Of a stretch of 24,390 nucleotides of DNA, positions 12,563 through 23,132 are shown piece after piece. The notes beneath the pieces are model-generated. The model was not told the DNA's origin. It saw only the letters and a list, made by a program, of their open reading frames with translations, and did not search any database. Every line of letters starts with the position of its first letter. Positions within the stretch are counted from its first letter, which is position 1. The translations under genes were made by a program, and so were the position numbers. The stretch lies in the NCBI GenBank assembly GCA_029747585.1, contig JAPEVF010000682.1, forward strand, positions 1 to 24,390. Direction: 5' to 3'. The stretch is from Pleurotus djamor (taxonomy: Eukaryota; Basidiomycota; Agaricomycetes; Agaricales; Pleurotaceae).

Positions 12563-12992
12563 TCAATCGTCCTTGGTTTGGGCATCCGCCGGAGACTCCT
12601 TCAATAATTCTGAATAAGATACATCTAGATTGTCTTCTGCAAGGACAATGAATAAGACCTCTGCCGATTGAGGTTGGACGAGAAAAAACTGACCAGCCTT
12701 CGGTGCACTGTTGGACTCGGCAGCATTTCTTTTAGCTGGTTTAGAGGTCAGCGAATCGTCTACAAAACCCTTAAGTTGACACCATGTTTGTAGCAAAATG
12801 GAAAAACAAACCCGCAAGAATTGCTTCGTCGTCATACACATAGTTGTTATTCGAGTGGATAATGCGACGGGATGCTTGATTATCGCAATCCTTGCGATTA
12901 TCATTCTTCTTCCCATAATGATTGACCTGTCGGCCTGAAACCTCGTTCAGGAGGCAAGTGTTCAATGTAAAGCTGTTGGTTTCGTTGAACAT
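12563..12992 (-). CDS. Tentative small hypothetical protein (106 aa)
   Basis: Proposed exons (minus strand): 12992-12812, 12759-12694, 12636-12563. The two introns (52 and 57 nt) have GT..AG ends and the frame closes exactly at a TGA. The product is hydrophilic. Its first half is rich in Asn, and the second half is acidic with a Lys/Ala/Ser stretch (TSKPAKRNAAESNSAPKAED) before a DVSYSELLKE segment. No domain, signal peptide or membrane helix is visible. It is convergent with the patatin gene, with about 125 bp between the stop codons. The start is uncertain, since an upstream exon in another frame cannot be excluded. The whole model may be a chance arrangement. Confidence 0.4.
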
Positions 12993-14435
12993 TGGAAGAC
13001 GTAGTTGATAAGAGGGAGCAGGCGTGACACGATAGGGAGATGTCTGGGAAAACGGGAACGTTTCCGCGAGGTGTTTTATTGGTTCGTAACAGCTGTAGGC
13101 TCGTCGTACTGGAGAGAACCAAGAAAGAGAGGCTGTATGTCCTGTTGTTCAAGCCGGTATACGTCGTGTAGAATGTCCAACTGTTTGCTGTGATAAGTGG
13201 GAGCAACTTCCAGAGTACCGTGTGTCGAGCACGCAGGTCCGCAGGTTGGGCCTGTGATGCCAACCTCAGTATAGCTGTTTGCTCGTTCCAGCCTCGAAAC
13301 AGGAGGCGGCGGGATAGCGCAGCGCAATGTTGTTGAGGGGAGGTCTAACCCGCAGTAAACCAGACATTCGGAGAAAGCGCGGGCCGATGCTGTTCAAGAC
13401 AGGCTCAGACGGACTTCGGGGACTCGGTCCTCAAGAAAGGCGTGAGTAAAGTTGGTACATCATGCCACATCAGACGGAGCTGTAAGCTGTCTTCAAAGGA
13501 ACCCAGGAGTCGTAGGATGAAGGGCCTAACAGGCTTGTGATCGACGTCCGAAACCTCAGCAGAATGCTGCGCAGGGTTTGTGGATCACTAGATCAGGTAA
13601 AAGGCTTGACCGGGAAACATCCAGAGGCGACAGCTACGAGGAGAGGTATTTCCCGGTTCCACGGGCTATGATAGGTGGCTTCAGAGCAAAATACGGGACT
13701 GAAAGAGCATAGGCTACGTAGCCTATGGGGAATGATGAGAAATAGTGCATGCTGAAGTACCACTTTAAGGTCAATCACAATGATTTACCAGTGAGAATTG
13801 ACATCTGAGAACGAAAGGAAGGCAAAGCATCGGGAAGACACCCATGTTGCCCAGGGTCAACCTGAACTCTTTGCATTCGCACTTCTTCGAGCTTCTCCAA
13901 AGCAGCCACGGCGAACGATGGACCGCTCACGAGAGCCTTGATTTTTGCACCCGTTCAACGTGCCACAAGCATTGCTTGTTCCGCGTCAGTGTCCAGTCAT
14001 CGCCAGCCCCGAACTTGAGCCAAGTCTCGCACTATCGTCGCATTTTGAAGCCTTTGAGTCTAGGAATGTCTTCCACAGGAAGGCGTTGGGAAGGCGAGAA
14101 GAAACTAGGGGAGAAAGGGCGACTTCCAAGGAAATCTGGCTTTGTACCTCATAAGATGCGGATGCACAGCCTTGGGGTTGAAATGAGGATCGTGGCAAAC
14201 TGGGGAAAGCTGGCTGCCTCATCCAACCGTGCTTACCACATATGTGATGATTTCCTCCCGACCACCACCCCGTCAAAATTCCCCTTCCCTCACGACACCG
14301 TCTGCCCGACGAGCCAGGACGAGTCAAGATGGAAATGCTCCTGGTAGCGCCCAGGGGAACAACATTTCCAAACATGGAATGGATCTTTGACCTCACATCG
14401 TGCTGCTGCACGCATCTCTACCATCACAACCTTCA
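12993..14435. other. Intergenic region upstream of calcineurin A
   Basis: About 1.4 kb. Long open frames exist on both strands around 13844-14411, overlapping each other, but neither translates to anything family-like and both lack plausible splice extensions. The right part should hold the calcineurin promoter. No TATA box is evident near 14400. Confidence 0.5.
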
Positions 14436-16775
14436 ATGACTTCGCGATATCTCCAGTCCGCCCTACATCAGATCAAAGAGCGCCCTTCGACTGCCCAACT
14501 TCCTTCCAGCTCCACCCCGCTGAACACCTCTGGCCGTATAGTCAGCCAGGTACGTCGCGCGCCTACCCAGTCAAAGCACAAGGTTGACTGTGTCTTGCAC
14601 TTTTTAAGGTCCCAGAACCGGCGGCGAAGAAACCAACGGATGATGAATTTTTCGCAATCGATGAGAGAGGCGAACGCAAGCCCAACCCAACCTTTCTGAA
14701 GCACCATTTCTTTCGAGAAGGTCGCTTGACCGAGGAACAGGCACTTCTTATCCTGGACCTAGCTACGAGGATGCTATCGACCGAAGCGAACATTGTTCAT
14801 GTCAAAAGCCCCGTTACGAGTGAGCTCTTACATTGTCAAAAGGGAGGAGGGGAAAATGTTCAAATTGGCCTACCTAGTTTGTGGTGACATTCACGGTCAA
14901 TATGTGCGCTTCTTCCTTCTCATCCGCCTAGATCAGATCTAAGTGCCAAATTACTGCTTAGTATGACCTCATGAAGCTCTTTGACGTCGGAGGTCCTCTT
15001 TCAGATAACTCGTATCTATTTCTAGGCGATTACGTCGATCGGGGATGTTTTGGCATCGAAGTGAGCTTCCTGCAGATCTTGCTTCCTGGAAATAGCTCAG
15101 TGCCCTCCCCTCCTCAGTGTCTTCTCTATCTTTACGCGCTCAAACTCTGGTACCCTGACAAGTTCGTGCTGCTACGAGGAAATCACGAATGTCGCCATCT
15201 AACAGAGTACTTTACCTTCAAACGCGAATGTACGTGACATGAATTCCCCCAATACCCACCAGCTGAGCTCTGCCCAGGCCTGCATAAATACTCGGCCGAA
15301 GTGTACGAGGCATGCTGCAAGTCGTTCAATGCCCTCCCTCTCGCAGCCCTGGTCGATGGGCGCTTCTTCTGTGTTCATGGTGGAATATCTCCCGAGCTTG
15401 TCCTTCTAGACGACCTCCTGAGAGTGAGTATCTTTGCTGTCGTCCTGCTCCGGTGATTTTGATCGGTTCAGATCAACCGGTTCGAAGAACCTGGCTCTCA
15501 TGGCCTTCTGTGCGATCTGCTCTGGTCAGATCCTATCTCAAATTTCGGTCACGAACAAGAACAAGGCGTACCACCGGGCACAACATTCCTCAACAACACC
15601 ACTAGAGGTTGCTCTTACTACTTCACGTATGTCTACGCTTCTTCCATCCGTCAGGCTTCGTTCTCAATCTGTTGCAGATACGAAGCTGCTTGCAAGTTCC
15701 TCGAGCGCAATAATTTGCTTGGAATCATACGAGGTCACGAAGCGCAAGATGCTGGGTATGTCTCCCATTAGCAAATGCAAATTTCCATGACTCATGCCTT
15801 TCTCCAGATATACCATGCACCGCAAGACGCCTACCAAGAAATTTCCATCAGTGATCACTATTTTCTCGGCTCCCAATTACCTCGATGTCTACCACAACAG
15901 AGGTGCCATAATCAAATATGCCAACAAGAATATAACCATCAGGCAATACAACTCGAGCCAACACCCCTACTGGCTTCCTAATTTCATGGACGCTTTCACC
16001 TGGAGTCTGCCTTTCGTTGGCGCGAAGAGTACGTGCCCATCATCCATCTGATGTATCAACGACGCTTAGCTTCGACGCCCGCAGTCACCGAAATGCTACT
16101 AGCTATTCTCAGCATCTGTAGTGAAGAGGAACTCAACGAGTCTGATGAAAGTGAAACAGAGGAAACGGCGAAGCCTACTGCGGAAGAGGTTCAGCAACGA
16201 CGACAGGTCATCAAGAACAAGATTCTAGCAGTTGGGCGGATGCAACGAGTCTTCCAACTGCTTCGGTAGGCTTCTGTCACTGGCTTTAAATGATGAGGCT
16301 GATCACGCATGCGGTTTCTAGCGAAGAAGCGGAGAATGCATCAGAGCTGTCCCCTGCTGGTGAACCCAGTGGTATGGCAGCTGTTAGTGCTCGTCTTGGA
16401 CAGGATGCACTTGGAGCCACAGGACTCCAAATACGGCGGCAGATCCACAGCTTCGATGACGCGTACGTAGTCGCTTTCTCAAGGATACTCCTCGGTTTTG
16501 GTCATTGACTCTGTTACCTCAGCCGCCGGTCTGACATTGCAAATGAACGTCTACCCAAGATGGATCAATCCTCGCCGACCTCACCTATCTTCCCGCCCCC
16601 GAGTATGCGGAGGGGTAGTCAAGAGGAAGGCATTGATATGGAGATGCTCATCAGGAAGACATTACAAGAGGATGCTGATGATGGTGGGTACGTGCAGAGA
16701 ATAGCAGATACTATCGCTAAGGAGAGGCACCCCGCTGGTAGACCTCGCGCGTTGAAGAGATTCGAGACAACGTGA
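14436..16775 (+). CDS. CNA1: Calcineurin A, catalytic subunit of the Ca2+/calmodulin-dependent protein phosphatase 2B
   Basis: Twelve exons: 14436-14549, 14609-14819, 14878-14903, 14962-15060, 15118-15229, 15278-15423, 15472-15626, 15678-15755, 15808-16028, 16085-16265, 16322-16462, 16523-16775, closing to 578 aa. The PPP-family metal-binding motifs are CGDIHGQ at 110-116, GDYVDRG at 139-145 and RGNHE at 170-174. The SAPNYLD loop follows later, as does the calcineurin-specific PYWLPNFMD...TWSLPFVG segment leading to the B-subunit helix. A basic amphipathic calmodulin-binding stretch lies at about 426-448 ([19 protein letters not shown]). The autoinhibitory segment [18 protein letters not shown] is near 488-505. 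Known role: dephosphorylates Crz1-type factors under Ca2+ stress, and is the target of FK506 and cyclosporin complexes. All key residues are present. Confidence 0.97.
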
Positions 16776-17151
16776 TGACGTTCGTTGTGACTGTCTGGGG
16801 ATGAGCGGTAACCCCATTCAATATGTTCTATCTATCCATGGACGATCCCTTCTTACTTCCGTATCTTTACGAATTCTCGCTGCTCTGTTGTTTTAGTACG
16901 CATTACTTCATCACTTCGACCATACCTACTTTTTCATCTACATCCCAGCTTAAGCGCATTGCTAGGGATGGTTAAAGCGTTTGCGTCTGTATAATCTGGG
17001 GCGATAGGGCGATCTGACCTGACAAACTGGTGTTCAGTAACGGTATTGAGATTAGAAATTATATTATGGTCTCGAGGTCAAGCAGTATTAAATGATCGAC
17101 TAAAGTAAGTATTCGCGTATAAGCAGAGAGCAATGGGAAGATGAGGCTGCA
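16776..17151. other. Convergent 3' flank
   Basis: Spacer between the stop codons of calcineurin A (+) and the first pore-forming-like gene (-). It holds the two 3' UTRs. No gene is seen. Confidence 0.5.
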
Positions 17152-18309
17152 TCACTGACAAGCCCCACGGAAGTCACTCCGCGTGCTTGATTGAACGAGA
17201 GATTTGAACTCGGCCGTGCTTGAGCGTTCCTCAACATCTGGGAGATAGGCATCTAAGCGCAAGGCCCACTTGTAGTGTCCGTTCGTCCTGTCGTGGTATT
17301 GGAACCACACCCAGCCAGCGGCCACAAAGCGTACGCTGCCCGTACCACGAATCATGCATGACTTGTGCTTGAAGTTTCTGTTGTGAGAGAGTCAGGATAG
17401 TAGGACGGGGGGAGGGTAGATACTTACAAGTGGCACGTCTTCCCCAAGGGAGCTTCCATTGTGATGGCTGACCTTGATTGTGTGTTTACACCGACGGTTT
17501 CCGTGTTTGACAGAGAGTTTGTGAACGTGGCGACGGTGCTAACTTCGACACCGACCTCGACGACTTCTACTTTCACCGACGCTGAGACCTTGGCGCCGAT
17601 AGCGATAGAAGATTGCTCTAATATCAACGGAATAAGCACCACTCAATGATCCATGACCAGGGTACGTACTAGTGACCGTGTTGCTCGTCGTAAATTGGGT
17701 ACCGTATAAATAATCAAGCGTGACGGTTCCTTGAGTACCGACAAATTCACCGGCCAAAGACTGCACGGTTTCCTCGCAGTCTGCGGCTTTGCTTCTCCTA
17801 ATGGTGATGGGACTATCATCGACGCAAACTTGAGCAGGATACTCAGGGTAACTCTGATGAAGCAGCAGAATTAGACGGCTGGGCACTACGCAAGGATATG
17901 AGCAAACCGCACCCTGTCGTTGGTAACGATCTCGCGCGCGNCATCTCCCCAATGTTGATTGGCGGCATTCTCTAACTTTTTCCAACCGGGAAGTTTATAA
18001 ACATCCTCGGTAGCTTTAAAGATCGCCAAGGTGAGTGGTCAGACCAGCGAGTAGTCCGTAGAACATACAGATATCGACACAAGCTTCTGGATTGCCAGTG
18101 CTACGCTCCTGAAGGGGTGAGGCAGGATCGAAGCGACCAAGGAACGTTCCAGCGTCATCGTAGGCGATGACCTTGCCGGTGGTCTCATCCAAAGCCAACA
18201 CGGACGCTTCGGCAGGCATTTCTCTAGGTACGAATGGGCTAGCCACCGCATGGAGGGTACATGAGAGGACAAGGCCAGCAACGAGCGATAGAGAGGTTGA
18301 AGGGACCAT
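17152..18309 (-). CDS. Secreted aerolysin/ETX-MTX2-like beta-pore-forming protein, copy A
   Basis: Exons (minus strand): 18309-18069, 18013-17913, 17853-17670, 17617-17428, 17377-17152, closing to 313 aa. Residues 1-23 are a signal peptide. A propeptide-like segment follows to about residue 69 and ends with a single-basic ER rather than a dibasic site. The central region has alternating Ser/Thr and hydrophobic residues (IGAKVSA, VGVEVSTVATFTNSLSNTET, then APLGKTC), the pattern of the insertion region of ETX/MTX2-type proteins. The C-terminal part is Trp-rich (GWVWFQY) and has several cysteines (CVDD, DCEET, KTC, KSC, GACQ). The family call comes from this pattern, not from an alignment. The target and any toxicity are unknown; a secreted defence or structural role is possible. 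One ambiguous base (17941) makes residue 105 uncertain without shifting the frame. Copy B next door matches exon by exon. Confidence 0.78.
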
Positions 18310-18361
18310 GGCAGCTAAAGTGGCGAGTCGAAACTAAAGACTGAGAACGTCCAGATTTTGA

Positions 18362-18369
18362 CTTTTATA
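18362..18369 (-). promoter_or_regulatory. TATA box of copy A
   Basis: TATAAAAG on the minus strand, about 53 bp upstream of the copy A start codon at 18309. Confidence 0.6.
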
Positions 18370-18831
18370 CGTTTATGCTTAGATAGAATGGGGTATGATA
18401 AGCCATGCGAAACATCAATGTGTTTTCGAAGCTCGAAGACCACTAGTATGATGCCCTTGGGGAAACTGGAACATGAGTCCACGTTGGGAATTCATTATTC
18501 CAGACCACATACAATCAGATGGAAGAAAAGTTCGTCTTTCAATTCGTAGCATAACCTCCAGAAGTCCTTGGAGTCTACGGAATATCGGAGAAGATAGGCA
18601 GCGAAGTGTGGCAGCGAAGACGAAGTAGGGAATCGAGCCGTTTCGGGGTTGCGTAACAGAATACCTGGGCGTTCAACGGACACACATACTCTATTCTTGG
18701 ACGACGTGTCCATCGAAGCGAATAAGGTGCTGTCGACTGGCGACGAACTTGTTCACCGTTAGGTTCAAACAGAAAATACACCATGCGGGGTAGCTCCGAA
18801 GCTCCGAATGAATCACGAGATGGTCATGATG

Positions 18832-18848
18832 TCCCCCACTGTGGGGGA
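18832..18848. other. Perfect 8-bp palindrome with one-base centre downstream of copy B
   Basis: TCCCCCAC, one T, then GTGGGGGA. It lies about 50 bp beyond the copy B stop codon, so it would be in its 3' UTR as a tight hairpin. It could also be a C2H2 zinc-finger site (CCCCAC/GTGGGG-like) serving copy A, whose start lies about 520 bp away. Confidence 0.5.
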
Positions 18849-18900
18849 AAGAGTTTATTCAGGAGTATATCGGACGGTGAGGTGGGTAGAGTAGAAGACA

Positions 18901-20074
18901 TCATTTACAGGCGCCGCTGAACTTGCTTTTCGTGCTCGATTGGACCAGAGCTTTGAATTCGGCGACACTTGAGCGATCTTGCTTCGGAAGCTCCTTGTCC
19001 ATATGCAGAGCCCATTTGTAGTGACCCTTCGTTCTGCTATGGTATTGGAACCACACCCAACCAGTGGCCACGAAGCGGACATTCCCAGTTCCCCGGATGG
19101 TGCAGGACTTGTGCTTAAAGTTTCTGCTCGACCAGATCAATTAAGTAAGAATTTTCACGGCCCACCATGGAAAGACGCCACGACTTACAGGTGGCATGTC
19201 TTGCCCTTTGGGGCCTCCATCGTGAGGGATGACTTCGATTGAGTGTTTTTGTTGATCGTCTCAGTGCTAGAGAGCGAATTTGTGAACGTAGCAGTCGTCG
19301 TCACCTCTGCACCAAGCTCGAGGACTTCGCCTAATTTGAATGCAGCGGAGACTTTGGTTCCAACGGCAAGGGCGGATTCCTCTGTCAAGGTGCCTTAGCA
19401 GGCGTTTGCGAGGCCTCGTGTAGTAAATACTCACTAGTGACCGTATTGCTTGACGTGTACTGAGTGCCATAGAAGTACTCAAGGGTGACGCTTCCTTTGG
19501 AGCCAACAAGCTTGCCAGCTAAGGACTGGGTAGTCTCCTCGCAATCCGCTTTACCTGTCTTCTTGATAACGCTGAAGCCATCGTCAACGCAGACTTGGGC
19601 GGGGCGATCCATTAGGTCCTGGAACGTGTACATTTGAGCCGAAGAGTAAGGAACTTGACAGTATGGAGCATACCTTGTCGTTGGTGACGATATTGCGTTT
19701 ACCAGTTCCCCAACGTTGATTAGCCGCGTCCTCGAGNTTTTTTCCATCCAGGAAGCTTGAGGGCTTCATCTTTGGCTACAAATCCATGACTGGACATCAA
19801 TATCGTTGATAGACCATCATGAAGCGAAAAACATACACATCGCGGCACAAGGACTACCATTTCGCTTCTCAAGAGACGGTATTGAGGCGGGTTCAAAACG
19901 CCCTATTAGCTTTCCTGCCGTATCGAAGGCGATGATTTGCTTTGTAGATTCATCGAACGCCAATTGTGATGCTTCCTCGGGGAGGTCCCTGGGTACGAGG
20001 GGGAATGGACTTGCAACAACAGAAAGCGCAGATGAGAGAAAGAGGGTGAAGATTGAGAGACGAACGAGGACCAT
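18901..20074 (-). CDS. Secreted aerolysin/ETX-MTX2-like beta-pore-forming protein, copy B (frame interrupted by an ambiguous base)
   Basis: Exons (minus strand): 20074-19837, 19775-19674, 19618-19435, 19381-19189, 19123-18901. All four introns sit at the same places and phases as in copy A; exon 3 is 184 nt in both, exon 4 is 193 versus 190, exon 5 is 223 versus 226. As written, exon 2 is one base too long because of the N at 19737 beside a T run, which shifts the frame. The paralogue's exon 2 is 101 nt, so the N is probably a surplus call rather than a real mutation. The protein has a signal peptide (about 1-22), a propeptide ending in a dibasic SLEKR, the same Ser/Thr-alternating region (TATFTNSLSSTET) and a C-terminal GWVWFQY. 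The expected length is about 312 aa. The function is inferred from pattern only. Confidence 0.77.
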
Positions 20075-20198
20075 CGTCGCTGTTTGTTGACAAGATGGAA
20101 AGGAGGGGATGTTTTTGTTTCTAGGCGGATAGTTGAGTTAAATCGATGACCAGCACCGAGACCAACCAGGATGAAGGATGAAAAGGCAAGGAAAGCCC

Positions 20199-20206
20199 AT
20201 TTTATA
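20199..20206 (-). promoter_or_regulatory. Candidate TATA box of copy B
   Basis: TATAAAAT on the minus strand, 125 bp upstream of the copy B ATG. Confidence 0.5.
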
Positions 20207-20744
20207 GCCTAAAGTCAGCGTTGAGGCGATTTCACTTGGCCAGAGGCATCATGCGGGTTCACTTCAATTTTAGGGCCAACCAACAGAAGAGTCGGATGCT
20301 ACCGAAGCCTCAACGCGTCGGTATCGAAGAAGGCACTGGTGGTGAAAGTCGGTCCCAGCCAATGCGCGAGGTGTCGGTTTCTTCGGGCAGTATCACAGAG
20401 GTATCGTTAGGGTTTCGTCGCGTCGAGCATCAAGTGCGTCATACAGACAGGATACTGTCTTTGATGCCCAGACAGAGACACACATGATCACAGTGATGGC
20501 CTACGGAGCTAGGAGGAGGAAGAGTGTCAGAAAGTGATAGCTCTCATAGAGACGAAGATGTACCATATGCATTCACTGTTGGCCGCAATCGTCGTGATGA
20601 TGGATGTAACTTGTATGTAGCTTGGTACATCAGCTTCGCATGTAGGGTTGGTGGCGCAGCTCGAGGAGAAGAACTGGGCATTGCACATGATTCAAACAAG
20701 TCAACAATTCAAAGGGAGGTTCGAATATAGATCGCAGCTTCACG
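20207..20744. other. Intergenic region between copy B and the GH16 gene
   Basis: About 540 bp with the distal promoter of copy B and the 3' flank of the GH16 gene. Open frames at 20221-20487 and 20524-20730 (+) have no family features. A GGTTCGAAT near 20719 resembles a tRNA T-loop, but no tRNA folds around it. Confidence 0.5.
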
Positions 20745-22241
20745 TTAGTACATGAGTCCTAAGTATAAAGAGGATAAAGTCAAGAATACGATGATATTCC
20801 ACAAAGGAGCGTCATGGTGAGCTTGATTCGTAGTGCCGTTGCCGCTACCGCCGCCGCCGCTCACGGGGGTGGTGGTTGTTTGCATTGGCTGACTCGGGGA
20901 CACGCCTGTCGCCGTAGATGTGATGACCGACCCAGTGGAAAAGGCAACAGGAGCAACAGATGGATCGGCTCCATAAACACGGATGAAGGGTATTTCGAAG
21001 TAAGCGTCGCGGTAGTTGCTGCCATTGCCGACAACGTTATCTTGGTACTAGACTATGATGAGGTGGCGCTGATAAGAGACCCAGTCGGGGACGTACACAA
21101 CTCATTCTTGGGGGCGGGCAAGTTTGATTGTATGTTGGTGTTGCGCTGCCATCGAAAGGCGTAAGTCAAATNAAAAAACATGTGAGGGAGTAATAATCTT
21201 ACAAATCACCGCAGAGAGTGATGTCTAGAACGAGCTGTTGCGCAGAGAAATGATCCGCAATTGAACAAGAAGATGAGGGCCAAGCAGCGGATGGAGTCCC
21301 CCACGAAGTGGGGTCCAGAGACGTAGCGTTGGAGCTGATACCAGCAGGAACGTTGGCGCGCTAGGTACTCGGGTTTGAGGATGGTGGTAGGACATATTTG
21401 AATTGAAAACTCACACCAAAGAACCAGATAAATATCCCGCTTACATCAAACTGGGCGGCAAAGACGCCTCCACCGGCAGCGTTGAAAGCTGTCCCATAGC
21501 TAGCTGACTTGCTTTCTCGGACAGTACAACCACTCGTATGTTGGGGATCCGTGGTGCAATCACTCAGCAGCGTAGTGCCGGACTGGACGACGTTATTGGG
21601 TTGAGCACAGCCCTGAGTAGTATGCAGAGCCATTTGGTTGAAATCGCGTTGATTTACCCCTTCAATAATGTCAATTTCTCCAACTGTGGGCCATGGAGCA
21701 CCGATGCCACGGGTCCAAAAGGCGGGCCACACCTTGAAGTTGCGAGAGGACTAAGAAAACGATTCAGAGACGGAGAAGGACGACTCACCGAACACCCAAA
21801 GGGCATATGAACAACGTCGATGACGATCAGGCTACCGACGCCATAGGCTTCCAAGCTTTCCAAACGCATCTAATTGAAGCATAAACATTTTTTTGATCGA
21901 ACTGAATCTTTAAACGCACTGAGTCACGCTTGTCATCAAAATTCACTGTCGTAGTGTTGTCCACCTTGATTATGGCGTTCCCAGCCCCGTTGATAAAGGC
22001 AAGGCGTTGAGATTGCGCGGCGGATTTACCAAGGAACTGAACATCGCCTAGCACAAAAAATTAGACGCGTTGGATGACAGAAATTGGCGATGATGTACAG
22101 ACCATTGTTTATCTGAGCATCCGTTTGGTCAAAGAAGGTCCAGTGGTCGAAGAAAGTCTGACCGCTGTATTCACGGATGGGTGAATAGGCCGCCAAGGAA
22201 GAGGCGGCGAAAAGCAAGCCTAAGGCGATTGCGGCTGTCAT
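20745..22241 (-). CDS. GH16 beta-glucanase (laminarinase-like), GPI-anchored
   Basis: Exons (minus strand): 22241-22103, 22047-21920, 21869-21789, 21732-21415, 21360-21203, 21145-21097, 21047-20745, closing to 391 aa. Residues 1-18 are a signal peptide ending at SLAA. The GH16 catalytic motif is GEIDIIEG, with nucleophile Glu135, Asp137 and acid/base Glu140. It is preceded by the family's YGVGSL and MPFGCSVWPAFW segments. IWFFG, RANVPAGIS and EIPFIRVYG are later GH16 landmarks. The catalytic domain ends near residue 310. A Ser/Thr/Gly-rich stalk and a final hydrophobic segment (WNIIVFLTLSSLYLGL) follow, an arrangement that signals a GPI anchor. Likely substrate: beta-1,3 or mixed beta-1,3/1,4-glucan of the fungal wall. 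The N at 21172 falls in intron 5 and does not affect the protein. Confidence 0.93.
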
Positions 22242-23132
22242 CGTGGGATCGTGGGTTGACAGCCTTGAGGCGAAAGTCGAGGGTGGGCCTACTTATGGAA
22301 CAGCTATGTTTATTTTCAGAAAGGACCAGGGTGGGAGCATGACTCACTGTGGGATCCAGGACAAGCAACTCCAAAAAATATATCCATCTCTTCGCCATGA
22401 AGCGTGCCCCGTTTGGAGATGATCAAATGCGCCGGTATAGGTGAGAGCAAAATGCTGAGAAAACCAGACCTAAATACGGATTTCCTACCCATACACGAGT
22501 TAAAATTAAGCTGACTGGGGTATATTTCAAGTGACCGGTCGTACAGGCACAAAAGACTGAGTGCGATACTGCGATGTCGGACGGTTCGGACGGTCTTAAG
22601 GCGAGGATAGCCTAAATTGATCGCGGACGAATGAAACATCTGGTATGTGACGCCATCACCGTTTTCAACGTTCACGCGCACGTGTAGTCATTTGCATGGA
22701 TATTCAAACCAACGAGTAAACAAAGCCTGAACAAGAGAAGGGAAGTTGTCAGAAGGTGAAAGATACGGCCGGGCAAGCCCTTGACATTTGCTTGACTTAC
22801 TTTTACTCTTGAAAGCGCGCCTGGGTCGACGAACGACACGGTAGACCCTCAGTTGTATAAATTTTCTTCAACGAAGCGGAACGGTGTTGGACCAGTAAGT
22901 TCGACATCAATTCGACATGCCAGGAGTGCTAAGCATGGAGAGGACCTAATAAGCGCCCAGTGCCACCCCGAACTTCGAGATTTGGTCGATAGATCTGAAG
23001 TCTTGGAATGCGAAACGGCTAAATTCATTAGCGGCGTGAAGGCAGACACCTCGGTGCGACGACGACCACATTTGAGGACGCTGAGATGAGCCCGAGGTAA
23101 TGAAAAGGATTGGTAAGGAGAACAACCCCAAC
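22242..23132. other. Intergenic region upstream of GH16
   Basis: About 890 bp containing the GH16 promoter and the 3' flank of the next gene. The longest frame (22316-22681 minus) shows no domain, and no RNA gene was recognised. Confidence 0.5.

Noticed and set aside
13076..13327. Minus-strand frame ending in a Gln/Leu-rich stretch
   Set aside because: Part of it looks mildly coding, but there is no start codon, no clean junction to the small gene at 12563-12992 and no family resemblance.
13844..14411. Overlapping long frames on both strands before calcineurin A
   Set aside because: They overlap each other, read as low-information sequence, and neither continues into a sensible gene.
20710..20730. 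GGTTCGAAT resembling a tRNA T-loop
   Set aside because: No T-stem pairing, anticodon arm or acceptor stem can be built around it.
20814..21164. 116-codon plus-strand frame with Gly- and Ala-rich runs
   Set aside because: It is antisense to the last exons of the GH16 gene and mirrors its Ser/Thr/Gly stalk.
22316..22681. 121-codon minus-strand frame upstream of GH16
   Set aside because: No domain or splice context; it overlaps the probable GH16 promoter.
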